Below are positions 1 through 13,100 of a DNA stretch of 64,000 bases, piece after piece. A program made the position numbers and the translations under genes. Numbering within the stretch: position 1 is the first letter of the stretch; each line of letters opens with the position of its first letter. A model generated the notes under the pieces. The model was not told where the DNA came from. It ran no database searches and worked only from the letters and a program-made list of their open reading frames with translations. The stretch is from Hypomyces perniciosus (lineage: Eukaryota; Ascomycota; Sordariomycetes; Hypocreales; Hypocreaceae): the NCBI GenBank assembly GCA_008477525.1, contig SPDT01000002.1, positions 3,162,001-3,226,000 on the forward strand, read 5' to 3'.

Positions 1-95
1 CATCAACGCTGCTCTGTTGCCATCATCATAAAAATCCTCTATACAAGAGCCACCGGCCAAAGAAAGAAACAAGCGAGCCCCGTCACCCAGCACCT

Positions 96-3000
96 TCAGT
101 CACTGTCCTTGACCGTCAATATACACGGCTGTCTGGAATGCCACATCCTCCGCTCCTTGCCCCCAAGCGCCGCATCCATCATCCTTTGGGTATCTGACCG
201 CAGCCGTCCTTGGGGCTTGCCAGCCTCCTTGGTGGCTTCTTCCCACACTTGGACTTCTTCCACTGACGCCGCAATCTCAAATTGGCCTCTGCAAAGCGCC
301 GTGAAGCCAAGGACAAAATCCGTGCTGCCTTTGGCTTTGAGTTCCGGTAGGAGCTGTTGTAAGGTTCCGTTCCAGACGAATTTCCGCGTGTAATCGAGCG
401 CAACATTGACGGGGCGATGGCATAGAGCTGGCAGAAGCCTGACCAACGGGTATATCGGCCGAGCCGTCCTGTTCGTGATGTGTACCCGCACCTGCATGAA
501 CTCATCCACGTAGGCCGTTTGACCATCATTCCTATCGGTGTCGTCTGCCTTCTCCACCGACACGTCAATGCCAACCTCGCCAACCTTGATTGTATCAATC
601 ATCCGAGGAGTAAGTCGAATATTCCTAAGTTCAACCACGCCGCCTCGCTTCGGCACAGAGGTCGTTCTCCATGTTGCTTTCAAGCAGTCCAATATTCGTT
701 CTCGGTACCAGAAAGCCTCTCTGTTGGCTCGCTCCATTTCGGGAGATATCTTGCTCGTGCTGACCACAAACTGCCTGTTCCGCGAAGGGTTCAGGCTCGG
801 AATTGAGGCGTGCGGATCTTCCAAATAAACTCTCTTAACAGGAATGATGACGCGGTTCGTCTTGCCTGGCAGAATTTTTTCTTCAACGGCTACACCATCC
901 TCGCTTTCGAAGCGTACCGCCATTTGGCTGGGCCATGCGTTGCGCAAGTCCATAGACAAGAGGCAGTATTCGTCAGGCGTGGCAGGATTGGTGCCTCCAA
1001 GGCTGTCCCACAAAGGCTTCGGAATATGACCATGTATAGGCACCGTGTCGATTCGGGTCAATTCGACACTGGCATTCACCGTGACTGTCAAGTCTACCGA
1101 CACCTGTCGTGTATAGAATTGCTCTGTCACTTCGTCTCGCGGAACCCCGAGGTATGTGTAATCAACTTGAATCGTCGCCTGTGTCAGTCCCGGCTTGCCG
1201 AGGATTTCGAATTCAAATGTCGCCTCTCCTCCAGGAGCAATATTGCGGCCTTGATCGCTTCTAGGAAGTCGCAGTGCTTGCTTCCTCATTAGAATCAACT
1301 CATACTCGTAAAGCTCTGCAAGAGTTGCATCTCGACTGGTAAGAGCTGCTTGAAGCGGCTCTTGCGTAGAATCCTTGAAGGAAAATAGCATGAAGTCGAC
1401 AGGCGTTGTGGATACATTTTGCAGAGTTACTGAAAAGATCTGTCTCTCGCCTTCCAACATCATAACTGAAGACTGCGGGAGCGTCGTTGACTTGACAGTA
1501 ACAAGAGGCTGAGGCTGTGTGACGTTCAAGCTCAAGCTGAGTGGCTCCAGGGGTAGACCGGTGGGTTTACCTGGTGTAGGCAACGCATTGGGTGACATGG
1601 ATGGGATGCCTTTTGCCTTGATCTTTTCCTCCCTGTGTGGAGTCCACGGCTTGGGAAAGATGGCGAATCTCCTCTCCCTACAGCCTCGGATCTTGACAAT
1701 AGCACCCGTGACCTTGATCGATCCCGGTTCTTTTGCCCGGCCCTGCAATCGCAATGCCTGTGTCCGATACGCACCAATGACTGCGCTGTCCGGCAAAGCC
1801 TCGAATTCAACGCCTTCCGTTCCCAGGCGTATGCTTTCAATATCTAGGTCGATGTCGTAGGTGTTTTGCAACGTGACTTTAAAGGTTGCCAGCTCGCCAG
1901 CCAGCAAATTCGCAGCAGATGTCTCATCTGGCTCTTTCAAAAAGGGGTTGTAAATAAACGGGTTAACGTCCTGCGAAGCGCGGGTAGCCGAGGCTCCTGG
2001 CAGAACGCTGCGAGCATGGGGTATCGGAACTCGCGTACTTGGTAGAGGTTCCAATTTGATCTCTCGGACGAGAAATTCATCCCAGTATTCAGCCGCCAAG
2101 TGTTTCATACCCAATCTCTGAACGAGAGTGGATGTTCGGGAGATATTGGTCACTAAGCGGACCTGCTCATCCCTGTGAATCATCGGCGCCGCATCTTCTC
2201 GACGGGGTCCCGGAGCGATGCCCGATCCAGCGGTACGCATAAGATCACTGGAAAACTTGAGGACTCCGTTAAAGTCTGGCAATGCTTCTGAGAAGTTGAT
2301 ACAAGCTCGAAGGATGTTCAGTTTGATGCTCGTGAAGCCGAAGAATCTCGTAGATAGCTGACCGCGTATCCTAGTGATGACTGCTTCATCTGAATCATCA
2401 AAACCTGCAGCCAATGAATGCCGCCGTGACTTGGCCTTGTCAAACCCGACGACGCCATATGACTTGCATAGGACTTCGAGAAAGGCTTCTAGCCCCTGTT
2501 CGATATCGCCCTCGCTCAAGTCTAGAGCCATTGCGCCGTTATTCTGCGAGTTCCCGGGCGCTAGCGATACCAATCCCGCAGCAGGGTGAACGCCAGCCTC
2601 CGCAGCACCACGTGTCCGCGCTTCTACAAGCCCGCCAATGAGAACCGAAACCAGTTCACGAATAACCATTGCCTTCTTGCGGCGAAAGCCTAACGGTCCT
2701 AATATCGCTGCGATACCGCTCAAAATTGACACTCGATCAACATTGGTAAGCAACTCCGTCTGTGTTGTAGGAAATGCCTTGAAGAGAAGATTCATAATGT
2801 GCTGCCTCGTCGGTGTAACCATCAAGCGGGGCGATGTCGTCAAGTCCTTGTCGAGGCCTTCGCCAGTAACAATCATATCTAGGGCTCGCTGATTGAGCTT
2901 GCCCTCGCAGATGTGTAGAGCTGCAAGGATCTTGCTGAATCTAATTATCGTCTCAGACAATGGCAGAGGCGGGAGGTTTTCGGCCGACACCCTGGAATAC

Positions 3001-4468
3001 AGACCAATAATCCTGTCACAGAGTTCAGGGAGAAGAGATTGAAGATGTCGAATGTGTTTGGGTTGACTCGGGTCTGCAGGTTCTGGCTCTGGTTTCGTTG
3101 AAGGGTTGCTTTGCCTATCCTGAGGAGGTAGGCATACCATTGGTACTTGGAATTCCAAGTTTGACCAGCCGAGGAGGAAGAGGTTCATGAGAATCAACTC
3201 CAGAGCTTTCCCGTGCCAGATGTGATCATTCAGCGACCGCGCAGCAGTGGCTCCTTCAATCAGCTCCTTCAAGGAGTCGCTCCAGCGACCAGCCTGGAGA
3301 TACATGGAGCCAACGACCACGGAGGATCGGCCTTTGCCCTTGAGCCGCCACCGGTCGTTTGCCCCGCCTGGTCCAAAGCCCTGCACAGATACGCGATCGC
3401 GATTGGTGTCCCGAAGCTCGTCAATTCTGTCAGATCGAACTTGTTTAAAATCAGGAGAACCTGGCAAGCTACTAGGAACACTCTGAGGACCATCGGGACT
3501 CATGGGAGTTTCTGGTAATCCACCCCTCACTGGTGTAGATGGCCGCGCAGGTGTGGAGCTACTCGAGCTGATGTTGGGCCAAGACGGAGCTTGTGGCATA
3601 GACATTCGCACATTTGCTCTGTCTGATACGCCAGTAGTCGAATTTGAGCGTTGCAGGTGCTGAGGGAGGATAAACTGCGTGTTTCTCCTAGCCGCATTAT
3701 TGGCAGACATCCCCTCTCCACCCCAAGTCCCTCCATTCATCTGTCTCGCCAACGAATAGTGTCCAGGAGACTCGATTGCCGTCATAGCCTCAAAGGACTT
3801 CGCAAGGGTCGTCATCTCGGCCAGCAGAACGGACGATATATCACACATGAGCGTCTTCATCGTTGTCCTCTTACACTCCTCCAGTGGCGGAATGGTCACT
3901 ATTCCCTCAGGCATGGGCACCTCCGTCCCAGGCGCCGCATAGTCGAAGATGAGCACCCGGTGTGCGAGAGCTTTGGGATAGTTATCCCGTAGGTCCTCAA
4001 GCTCCTGGTATAATGCTCGGATATTCTTCTCCACGATGGTTGGCCCCGTGCCGTTCACGGAATGTCTCTTGCTGAACGATGCGTCACTGAGCTCCTTGCC
4101 ATCAGCCAGCGCAATAATTGCCATTGGTTCTCGGTATAAGTCGAAAGGCGAGAGTGCCAGATGCGACGGCGGCGGGACGTGGGTTATGAGGTCATAGAGA
4201 ATCGCGCCGTCCGGATACGCCAACGGCGAGAACATGTCTTGATTGCTTCATTAGCCCTATCTTGCTCGTGGCGGCGGCGGTATCTCGACAGTAGGCACTT
4301 ACTCCTGTTCGGTCGCCCATCGGCGCTGATATCCCGTAGATGGACGACATGTTCAGCACGCAGCCTCTCCACGAAGGAGGCAAACCTATCCGCCTTGATC
4401 TTTCCAAGAGGTGGAATCAGTGCGTTCACCCTCGCGGGAGCAATGGGAAGCAAAGGGTCCAAGCTCAT
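96..4468 (-). CDS. TRS120: TRAPPII complex subunit Trs120 (TRAPPC9)
   Basis: Trs120 is a subunit of TRAPPII, the guanine-nucleotide exchange complex for Rab GTPases (Ypt31/32) at the late Golgi and in endosomal recycling. There are two exons. Exon 1 is 4303-4468, beginning MSLDPLLPIAPARVNALIPP. A 65-nt intron (4238-4302) has donor GTAAGT and acceptor AAG. Exon 2 is 96-4237. The join restores one frame and gives 1435 aa, usual for fungal Trs120. The N-terminal block (residues about 1-110, with FSPLAYPDGAILYDL) and the long beta-sandwich-rich C-terminal half are recognised as this family from memory. A low-complexity Ser/Pro segment lies at about residues 250-320, where the sequence is rich in SSS, TPARPSTP and PMSPDGP. 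Starting at the methionine inside exon 2 would lose the conserved N-terminus, so the upstream ATG was chosen. Family assignment is firm; the splice junction was inferred by hand. Confidence 0.93.
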
Positions 4469-5202
4469 CCTAGCATTAGGAGCTGTTCAACATCGTTTGG
4501 CGGGATTGACACCGGGAGCATGTCACAAGCTGACGACTGATTTGCGCAATATGCTTTGTACGACAGGCTGCTATGTGCGCATGCTCGTACCGCGGCCCGT
4601 TTCGTTTTCGGTGTTGGATCGTGGGAGACGAATTGCAAGCTCTGAGAAAGCTGGTCTTGGTGGTGTGTCCGCCGATTCAACAGCTTGTCGCATTGTCCCA
4701 CTCGTGACACACTACGCTTTGGGACTTGAGGCGGTGGAGGCTGGATAGGCCCGGAATTGATATTTTTACGCCCCGAGAGGCTAGGTTACTACAGTGGCAC
4801 AGTGGGGGTGCTGGCTCAGGAGGTTGATGGCTGGCATTAGGCGCTGATAGGCCAAAAGATCCACGGCTATCAACTGGATGCGATTTCCAACTTTGCCATC
4901 CAGTGGAGATGGATGACATGCATGGATCCAGATAGTTGATGTGAAGACTTAAGGTAGTAATAATAATGTGATGTCTTCAACTTCATGCGCATTGTATCCA
5001 ATTCCAGTTCATTTCCACATAACACAGACGTGAAACCAGTAGGTGGTGGTATATGCCAAAAAATGACACCGCATTCCCGTTGTTCATGCTCAAATGTCCA
5101 AGATTCGACTCTAAATCCTTTTGTCACTAACCTCATAATCACCACCATCCAAGTAAGCCTCGGTTTCACTTCATATCTCCACCGCATCGCATCGGCCTCG
5201 TT
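4469..5202. other. intergenic, Trs120 5' flank / SDR 3' flank
   Basis: No gene is seen. The segment holds the promoter of the leftward Trs120 gene and the 3' end of the leftward SDR gene. The open frames here are short, lack conserved features and overlap one another on both strands. Confidence 0.6.
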
Positions 5203-6433
5203 TCACATAGTCATTGGCGTTGCTGTTGCCTCCGACGGACTCGTAGTCTTCTTGCCGCCATCCCTAGCCTCCACAGTCAACTCACTCTCGAAGATGTCGA
5301 CAGCAAGGCTGGCCTCCACAAAGTCCTCCATCTCCTCGGTAACCGTCTTCAGCTTTTCCTTGACGGACGCTGCGCCTTCTGCGCCAACAATATGTCGCGA
5401 TGGAGGATTCTCATGGCCTCCGATAGCCGTCAACGCATGCACGGTTTCCATGACCAGCTTATCCACTGCCGCCGGGGGTAGTTTAGGGAACCGCGAGATA
5501 ATCTCTCCCACTCCTTCCTCCGGTTCAAGGGATATACTGTCCGGAGATGTCGACGTCTCTTCAAACTCGGGAAGTGTCGGCACGGCGGTTTCTGGGTTAG
5601 AGTTGAGGACGTTTGTGAGTATATCTCGAACGCTCGGTGCCTGGGCAAAACTATTCGCGTATGCTGGAATCTGAGGCGCAAAAGTGATCCGATTGGTGAG
5701 AGACTGGATCTCCTGGTTGGGCTGAACGATGGTGACCTTGATGTTGAAAGGAGCAACTTCATACGCCAGGGAGTCGCAGAAGCCTTCAAGAGCCCAGGTG
5801 GCGGCGGCGTACATGGACATGTGAGGGGTGCTGATGTGGCCGCCGGTGCTAGAGAGAATGATGATATGGCCGGTATGCTGGGCTCGGAGCTGAGGCAAAG
5901 TTGCCTTGATGAAGTTGACCTGGGAGAAGTAGATGGCCTCAAACTGATCCCTGACCAGATTTTGGGTAGCCAGGTTCGTCGACAGCTCCTCGACAGTGCC
6001 AATCACAGCTACTCAATATCTCATCAGCGCCATTCCCACATGTCGATAACGAATACCATGTTCGATGCTTGCTTCACTTACCTTCCGACTTGCAACATAG
6101 CAAAATGTCCACTCTCCCAAACACTTCCACCGCCTCGGCAACCGCCGCGCCGCACCCGCCCATTGACCGTGCATCGCACCGAATGCCCCGAATCCTATCC
6201 TTCCAGCCCTCCCGATCCTTACGCAAACTCTTGCACTCATTGATCAGCTCGCGGAACTCAGCGCTCCGCGCTTCATTCTCGATCTCAAGCGGGGGCAGAC
6301 ACGCCGCCACACAGTCCCCGTGAGAGAGCAGCTGACGGATCAGACGCACCGCCAACGGCGACAGCGACGCAGTCAGAAGCCAAGTGCGAGGCGAGTTGTG
6401 GGTCGCTGTTGTTGAGGGAGCTTCGTCAGCCAT
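5203..6433 (-). CDS. short-chain dehydrogenase/reductase-like protein, catalytic motifs degenerate
   Basis: The protein has 385 aa in two exons: 6082-6433 and 5203-6008, with a 73-nt intron (donor GTAAGT, acceptor TAG). A Rossmann-fold SDR core is recognisable from the VDILL strand, the VRDQFE...VNFIKATLP helix, the GHIIILSSTGG strand and the MYAAATWALEGFCDSLAYE helix. The motifs that make an SDR an enzyme are altered. The N-terminal TGxxxGxG is replaced by TASLSPLA, the NNAG position reads CKSEA, and the YxxxK pair is Y184 followed by T188 instead of Lys. The C-terminal 170 residues are acidic and Ser/Pro-rich and look like an extension outside the SDR fold. Family placement is solid. Loss of dehydrogenase activity is inferred, and a binding or regulatory role is possible. 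No substrate can be named. Confidence 0.85.
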
Positions 6434-8037
6434 TCGCGATGCTCACTGCTGACCCTCGTGGGGACATTTTCTTTTCGGGTGGGATTGTGTGACGGGTAAA
6501 AAGGTTGGATGAATGACGAGGCGAAAATAAAAATAGAAGGGTTGGGAGAAGAACAGGGAGGAAGTACGAAGTACTCGGTAATAGTAATGGTAAATACGAG
6601 GTGGGAAAAATGCAGTTAGAGTTTCGGGACAAAGCTCAATTTTGCTGCCAAACAGATGCATTCGGAAAACGTGTTAGGTATATAGTAGGAATACTAATAA
6701 GGTACGTACGGAATGAGGGGTTTGGCAGCGAAGCATACGCCTGTCGCGAAGCTGCTGAAGCTTGAGCTTGAGCTGGACCTGGAGTCGTCTCTGGTCTCTG
6801 GCTCTGGCTTTGGTGCAGCTGTTGGTGGTAGTGTTGCTGCTGCTGCGGAGTAGTGGCGGCAGTCATTGTTAGGTGCCTGCTGGGTGCTGCTGGGCCCGCT
6901 GCCGTCTGTCTGAGCCCTATAACGATGGCATGGAACCGTAAAAAAAAGGAAGAACAGATGGAATGCGGGAGCAGTGACGGCAAAGTCCCTCGAGTCTGCA
7001 AGAGGGGAGCAGAAAGATACGATCAAGAAAGATTCAGATGTATGTAATGAAATGGAATAGGTGCACTTTAGTCCAGCATTAGGAGGAGAGAACCTTTTTT
7101 GGTGATGTCCCGATTGCTCATAGGGATAGTACTTCGGACCTCCTCCAGCAGCATCAATACCACCTAGATGGCAGCACGCCGTCGTTCAGCGCGCGTTTAA
7201 ATATGGGGAGCTTATGCTTCGGAATTATAAGCTCAGTTTCCGGAACGCCCACATAGAACCTCTCCTCATGGCATTGCATGATCGGGAATACTGACTGATG
7301 ATTTAGCCGACTGTTGGTACAAGGTCTGTGAGGCCTCTCCGTACCGTCCCCCTCGTGCCTCCGCTTCGCGATAGTAGTTGAGAACAACCAACAAACCGTT
7401 ACACAGCCACAGTTCCAACGCGTCGGGCAACGGTGGGGCCACAGGGGCCGAATACATATGTGGCTTTGTGGATCGATCCCTGTTGCAGAAGCCGGTGAGA
7501 ACCGATCCTCAGAGAAAACGAACCGACACACTGTGAAATGTCGTCCTCACCTCACCCTTGCAAGCCATTCTGTGTGTCCACGAGTCAGTTCTGTCCAGTA
7601 AGAGAGCTGCGATTTGACAACTCATCGTCGCGTCGAACTTATGTACGACATGCCGCCGTCGCCTGTTTCATCCTCCTTTCATATGTTTGTCAGCATTGAT
7701 CAATCAAGACCAACTTGAACATGGGTTTGACGAATAGCGCTCGGCTTGGGGCCAAAATGGCAGGTCAAAAGACCCTTGTATCCTGAGGATTTGCTCCGTA
7801 GTACTCGTAGTTGTCTGTTCTCTCTCTCCCCTTTTCTCTTCATAATGCAAGCGATCAATTGACAATTCGGGCGCATAAAACGTCACTCATAGGGAGTTAA
7901 GATCCTTTCAATAGTGTACTTCGTAGGCAGTGAGTAATAAAAAGTAATAGGATGTCGTCACAATGTCGCACAAAAGCTGAACAGAAAAACCCAAATATCC
8001 GCCGTTACCCATATCCATTATCCAACGTAAACGTCTT
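6434..8037. other. intergenic; possible tiny Gln-rich upstream ORF
   Basis: No confident gene is seen. On the minus strand near 6870-6695 an ATG opens a Gln/Ala/Pro-rich frame (MTAATTPQQQQHYHQQL...) that reaches a GTACGT donor, with a CTAAC branch and CAG acceptor near 6650. It could be a roughly 60-residue protein or the spliced 5' leader of the SDR gene. The remainder (7050-8037) contains only short, non-conserved frames. Confidence 0.35.
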
Positions 8038-10142
8038 TCAAGACTTGTTTGTCGGAACGCGCTCCTCGCGGATGCTCCTGACCGTCTCAACTTCAGGGTC
8101 GATCTCCTTAGCTGTTTCCGTAACACCAAAGAGCTCGTCCATCCTCTCCAAGCTGATGCCCTTGGTCTCGGGGATGAAGAACCACACGAAAACGCCCATG
8201 ATGAAGCAGAAACTTCCAAACATGAAGAACATTCCCTGCAAAGACATAGTTAGCATCTTTCCCGTCGGGGACTCCAGTGTCAAAACGTACATAACCAGCC
8301 TGGCCCATGGTGTTTTGCATCGTGAGCACGCCTGCGATTGATTAGCAATTGGATGCATATCTTGATTGGACAGGGATTTATGCCTACTTCGAGCGCAAAC
8401 AAAGTTGAAAAGCCACTGCGTGGCGGCAGCAATGGCCACGTTCATGGCACGTAATCGAGCAGTGGGGATTTCACTGACGAGAATCCAGCAGACCGGACCC
8501 CATCCAAACTGGAACGACGCAGCCCAAAGATAGATGCAGGCGATGGCGACATAACCAAACGGCGTGACCTAATGGGTTTGCGTGTCAGTGCACTGCATCA
8601 TTGCGACGGGAAAGACCAAGTTACTACTCACTGGGTTTCCTGCAACGGGTGGTTGAATCCGTCCATAGATGCCAACGATATAGAGGAAGATACCCTGGGC
8701 CGCAGCAGTCCAAATGAGACTCCACCGTCGGCCCAGCGAATCGGCTACGAAGACGAGGAAGACGGCACAGGCTGCAACCTTGGCGACACCATAAACTCCG
8801 GTAGCAAACAGAGACGAGTCGTTGCCAGTCATGCCAAGGTTCTTGAAGATTTGCGGGGCATAGTAGTTCTGCAGCAGGCCAACATCAGCACAGTTCAAAA
8901 TGCTGATAATAACAAAGGGGTCTTACAATCGCATTGACGCCGGTCATTTGCTGGAAGATCATGAGCAATACGGAAATAATGACTCGTTTACGGTTACCAG
9001 GGATCTGTATCATTTCTTTGAGGAGAGTCTTGAAATTGGCATCTCCGGTTAGCCGTCTCTCGTGATCGAGCTGGTCAGCCATTTCCTGGATCTCGTTTTG
9101 GACATAGTCCGAGTTGGCCGGCATTCTGCACCATTGTCTCAGTAAACACTCCTCGCAATAGTGAGACGGGACACATTACCCTCGAAGAGACGCGAGAATG
9201 CGAGTCGTCTGATCCCAGTCATCCTTTCTAGCACACCATCGAGGACTACCATTTTGTCAGCTCATGACATTACCAATGCCGGGGCAATCGATTGGCCCAT
9301 ACCTCTCGGGGGACAAAAGCATTCCGATAATAAGGAAACTTGGGCTCTGTCAGCAACACTCGAACGTATTCGTTCAAGATACGGTGCTTACACAGCAGGG
9401 AGAGCCTGGAGAGCCAGGGGGACAACGTAGATGGCCGGGACGGGGACGTGCAACAGACATCCGTAATTGACCCTAGACAGCATAAGTCAGCCAATTCGAC
9501 AGAACAAGAGGAAGAAGTGGCATACCAGAACGCAGTCATGATGCCGAAGACGTTGAAAAGCTGGTAAAATGCTACATGAGATTGTCAGCATTGGCTAATA
9601 CGAAGTATAAGCACTTGCCCAGGGTCGGTCGTACCCGTCAAGCCACCACGAATAGCACGAGGCGCGCATTCCGAGACATACAGCGGTGTCAGTGTCGAAG
9701 CAGCACCAATTCCCAGGCCGGCGACAAATCTCCCAACGAACATGACGGCCAGCGTTCCATTCGCTGCGGACGCGGCCTGGAAAACGACACCAATTATCGT
9801 CAACAGCCCCGTACCGATCAAGCACCACCGACGCCCCCATCGATCCGTGGCCCAGCTGGTGAAGAAACACGAGATGAAGCAGCCCGCCTGCAGTGTCGAT
9901 ACGATGTTCTGGTCCTGATCCGATTTCTGCGCCGCCGTCTTGCCCACATAGCCAAACCTGTTCTGGAAGTCTGGCATGGCGAGCACGCCGCCAATGGCGC
10001 CCGTGTCCCAGCCGAAGAGCATGCCGCCAAAGCAGGCAGAGAAGACGAGTGCAAAGACGCGCCATCCGTAGATTTCGTCCGGGTCAGAGCGCATCGCATC
10101 GTTGCGCACGATGGTGCGGAGGACTCTGGCCGTGACGGCCAT
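8038..10142 (-). CDS. MFS sugar transporter (hexose/quinate-permease-like), ten exons
   Basis: This is a proton-coupled monosaccharide/quinate-type transporter of the major facilitator superfamily at the plasma membrane. Ten exons join in frame: 9635-10142, 9526-9571, 9392-9472, 9303-9338, 9245-9180, 8927-9125, 8632-8868, 8388-8568, 8291-8331 and 8038-8235. They give 530 aa, the usual size. Visible family signatures are [10 protein letters not shown] in TM1, DRWGRRW between TM2 and TM3, [19 protein letters not shown] with E and R at the expected spacing in TM4, SPESPRW after TM6 (rebuilt across an exon boundary), QQMTGVNAI in TM7, the DxxGRR-like DSLGRRW, and PETKG after TM12. One exon is only 36 nt. 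The alternative acceptor AAG rather than CAG for exon 4 was preferred because it gives the conserved [15 protein letters not shown]. Substrate cannot be told from sequence. Confidence 0.93.
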
Positions 10143-13100
10143 GGTGGGCAGGCGTGTAATAAGAGCGATGCAGTCCGGCAGTTGATCGGTATCTGCAAGT
10201 AAAAGAATTGAATGGGGCCCAAGATAAAAAAGAAAGACAGAAAAGCAAGATAAGAAATACTATCTGCTATCAAACGATTCGAGGGTCCAGCCTGGTCTAG
10301 GGCGAAGGAGAGCAAGGAAGAGGGACGTGACGAGGAGATGAATGAGATGAGAGCGCAGGGAATCTAGAATAGGAAGACGGGAGCTGTTAAACGGTTGATA
10401 TCATGGGTTACCCCAGTCGGCTTCAGGCGTTGAGGGGAGTGGCTTGAAATAGGTACTTGTACGAGTACTTCGTAAGTCTGTCTGGAGTTACTAGTACTAA
10501 ACAATTAATGACACCACGGATGCCTCCGCGGCCACTATTGCTAGCAAAATGAGTCTGTGATGATGGGCGTTTGGTCACAATCCTACAGGATTTCTCAATA
10601 ATTTCTGAGGTGGCACACGTCTGACTTTTAACTGTGGGAGAATCGCCATCCATCAAGACCCTGGTTCTCGTAGTAGTACGAAGTAGTATGCTCCGTAATA
10701 CCAAGTACGGAGTACTAAGTATGCTCCGTAATACCAAGTACCTGTATCGCAGAGGTCGGGAGGGGCGCATGTCTGGGGATGCAGTATGGGGTACTCCGTA
10801 CACTGTACTCCGCAAATACCAGTCCATTAAGATGGGGGCACATGCATGTCGCAACATCATGCCGAACGATTTTGGAATCTTCAATGTACAGGCGACATGT
10901 TCTTTACGAGTGGCACTATTTCGACTACTGTCTTGTTAGTGTGGGTTCCGGCACACGAAGTAGGCTACCGGTGATTGGGGGGTTTTGGTCGGCCCTTTTG
11001 CCTTGGTCTTAATTGAGCCAACCATACGGAGTACATACATACATAGTATTACCATAAGCCGGTTCCTGGTGGCACAAAACCGTTAATTATAATTCGTCAG
11101 GTGCCTGTCTTACTATTGGTCCCGTCCCTCCTCGCCTGACAATACCTACCAATTATTACGTATGTATAACACGTGCGTTCGTTCTCCTGCTGTCTCTCGA
11201 GCATCCAGTTCCAACTCTTAGGTTCATACGATCGGATTTAGACTCATAGACCGGGGGTGGAGCCATGACATGCGCCGTGATTCTTCCAAGACCTCGGTTG
11301 CTTGAGGGTACCTATAGAAAAAGCTTATGTACATTGAGAGCAAAGGAGAGGACGGAAGAATTAATCCCACCAATAATACGCATGTTTCCGACCTCAAAAC
11401 CCTCCTGTACCAATCGGCGATAGTGTGGGGAAATGAGAAGCTCCCCCCGGATCCCTGAACCCGCATCCGCTTCTCTCAGCCTTGAAAACACGCCCATAGA
11501 TGGCATGTTTTTGGTCACTCGGGCAAACTCATGTCCATACAAAATACATACTCGTACAGATTAGCACATCCATGAACCAAGGCTGCGGGGCCGAAGGTCA
11601 TCTGTGGAGTAAACCTGGGGGAGGATCAAAACCTGGAGTCGGACCGGACATTTTTTACGTGGAGGATTTCTCTCCGCATTCTCTCTCCACATTCCCTCTC
11701 CACACACTCTCCCTCTCCGCATTTCATCTCTCTTGGCACCAAGCCGTTGACGATCGCGCTTGAGCATGAGAGCTTCTGTTTGGAGGATTATTTTACACCA
11801 CATTTAGTGGTTCAAGCCTTCCCGTGCCCTAGGCACGTACTCGTATGTTGGTATACTAATGGATTTGCGTAAGGCAGAGGGCACTGTTCAACCACATCTG
11901 CGGTATCTGCGGCCAGGTACGGAGCAGGGAGGATGCAAGTAACGCAACCCATCTGACGTCGTATTTGACGGACAACCTTCCAAATAGAGTACTAAACGAG
12001 ACCTTGTGATTCACGGAAATTCGCCCTCGAGTTTCTCCGTCCTCCCCAGACTCGACTTTCGATACCAAGAGGATATCGTTGGTGGGATTGTTTCTTTCAA
12101 CGCCCGTCGTAATTGAATGACAGAAGCTAGGATTGAGTCTTCCACAGCTGAAGATGCATCCCGAAAGCAATGCTATCGGCCAGGACACGTGGTTACATCC
12201 CGCTGTTCGGCGTCGTATAGATCATCTTGGGGTTGGAAGTCCATCATCTGCAAGAGTTAGGCTATTCTGGGCGTATAATGTCGTATCGTTGAGATACTTG
12301 TTCTGCCCCCCACGAAGTTTGTTTTCGGATCGGAGATGACAAGTGTTGCATGCTGCAATGCAGGATCTTTTCGACCGACAGTACTATTGGGAATTATTGG
12401 TTGATCTAGTGAGGTGGTTGTTAAGCAATGCTGCATACCTTAGTCACGCTGTAGGAATCCATGCAAGTGAGTAAGCTTACGGCTTGGCTCAGGTTGACAT
12501 CAAAACTTGAGCACACATACCAAGGCAACTAACTCATTGCTACGTATTTACGGAGTAACTAGTTTGGCTAAAACTACCGAAATCATAAAATGGATGTCCT
12601 CAATGTAAAGTACGCTCTAGTTAAATAGCATGGCTATGCCTGAGAACTGGTTTTCAGTTGGGGTACTAGTATGAATATCACGATAGCACAGAAATACACC
12701 ACATTCCCACCAATATATTCCTCAAGGTAGTGTTTATCCCCGACTTTCTACAGCATTTTGTGGTTATGAGCATTACGATGATATCCAGGAAATGATACAC
12801 CTAAATCAGGATACTTTAGGTTCTGGCTAGAATATCCTCCATCTTCCCATTGGGCAAGTCAATATGTCAGACAACGGGCAACTATGGGGGGAGTGACAAA
12901 GTCTGGGGAAGATGGCTAGTATAAGGTATACAAGATAAAGGCTTAGGTAGAAAGAACGGTATTTGTCTCTTCCTCCTCTTCCTCGGGGGATAACCAGCCC
13001 TTTATCTACCCATTTGTACACCAGTGCCAAGCTACTACTTAGTCGGATATGGATAAGTGTTGTATGTGTGTAGAAGCCGTCATCAGACCATCTATGTGAC

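Noticed and set aside
7154..7531. 125-residue minus-strand frame in the MFS 3' flank
   Set aside because: There is no conserved feature, and the Cys/Trp/Arg-rich composition is unlike the neighbouring proteins.
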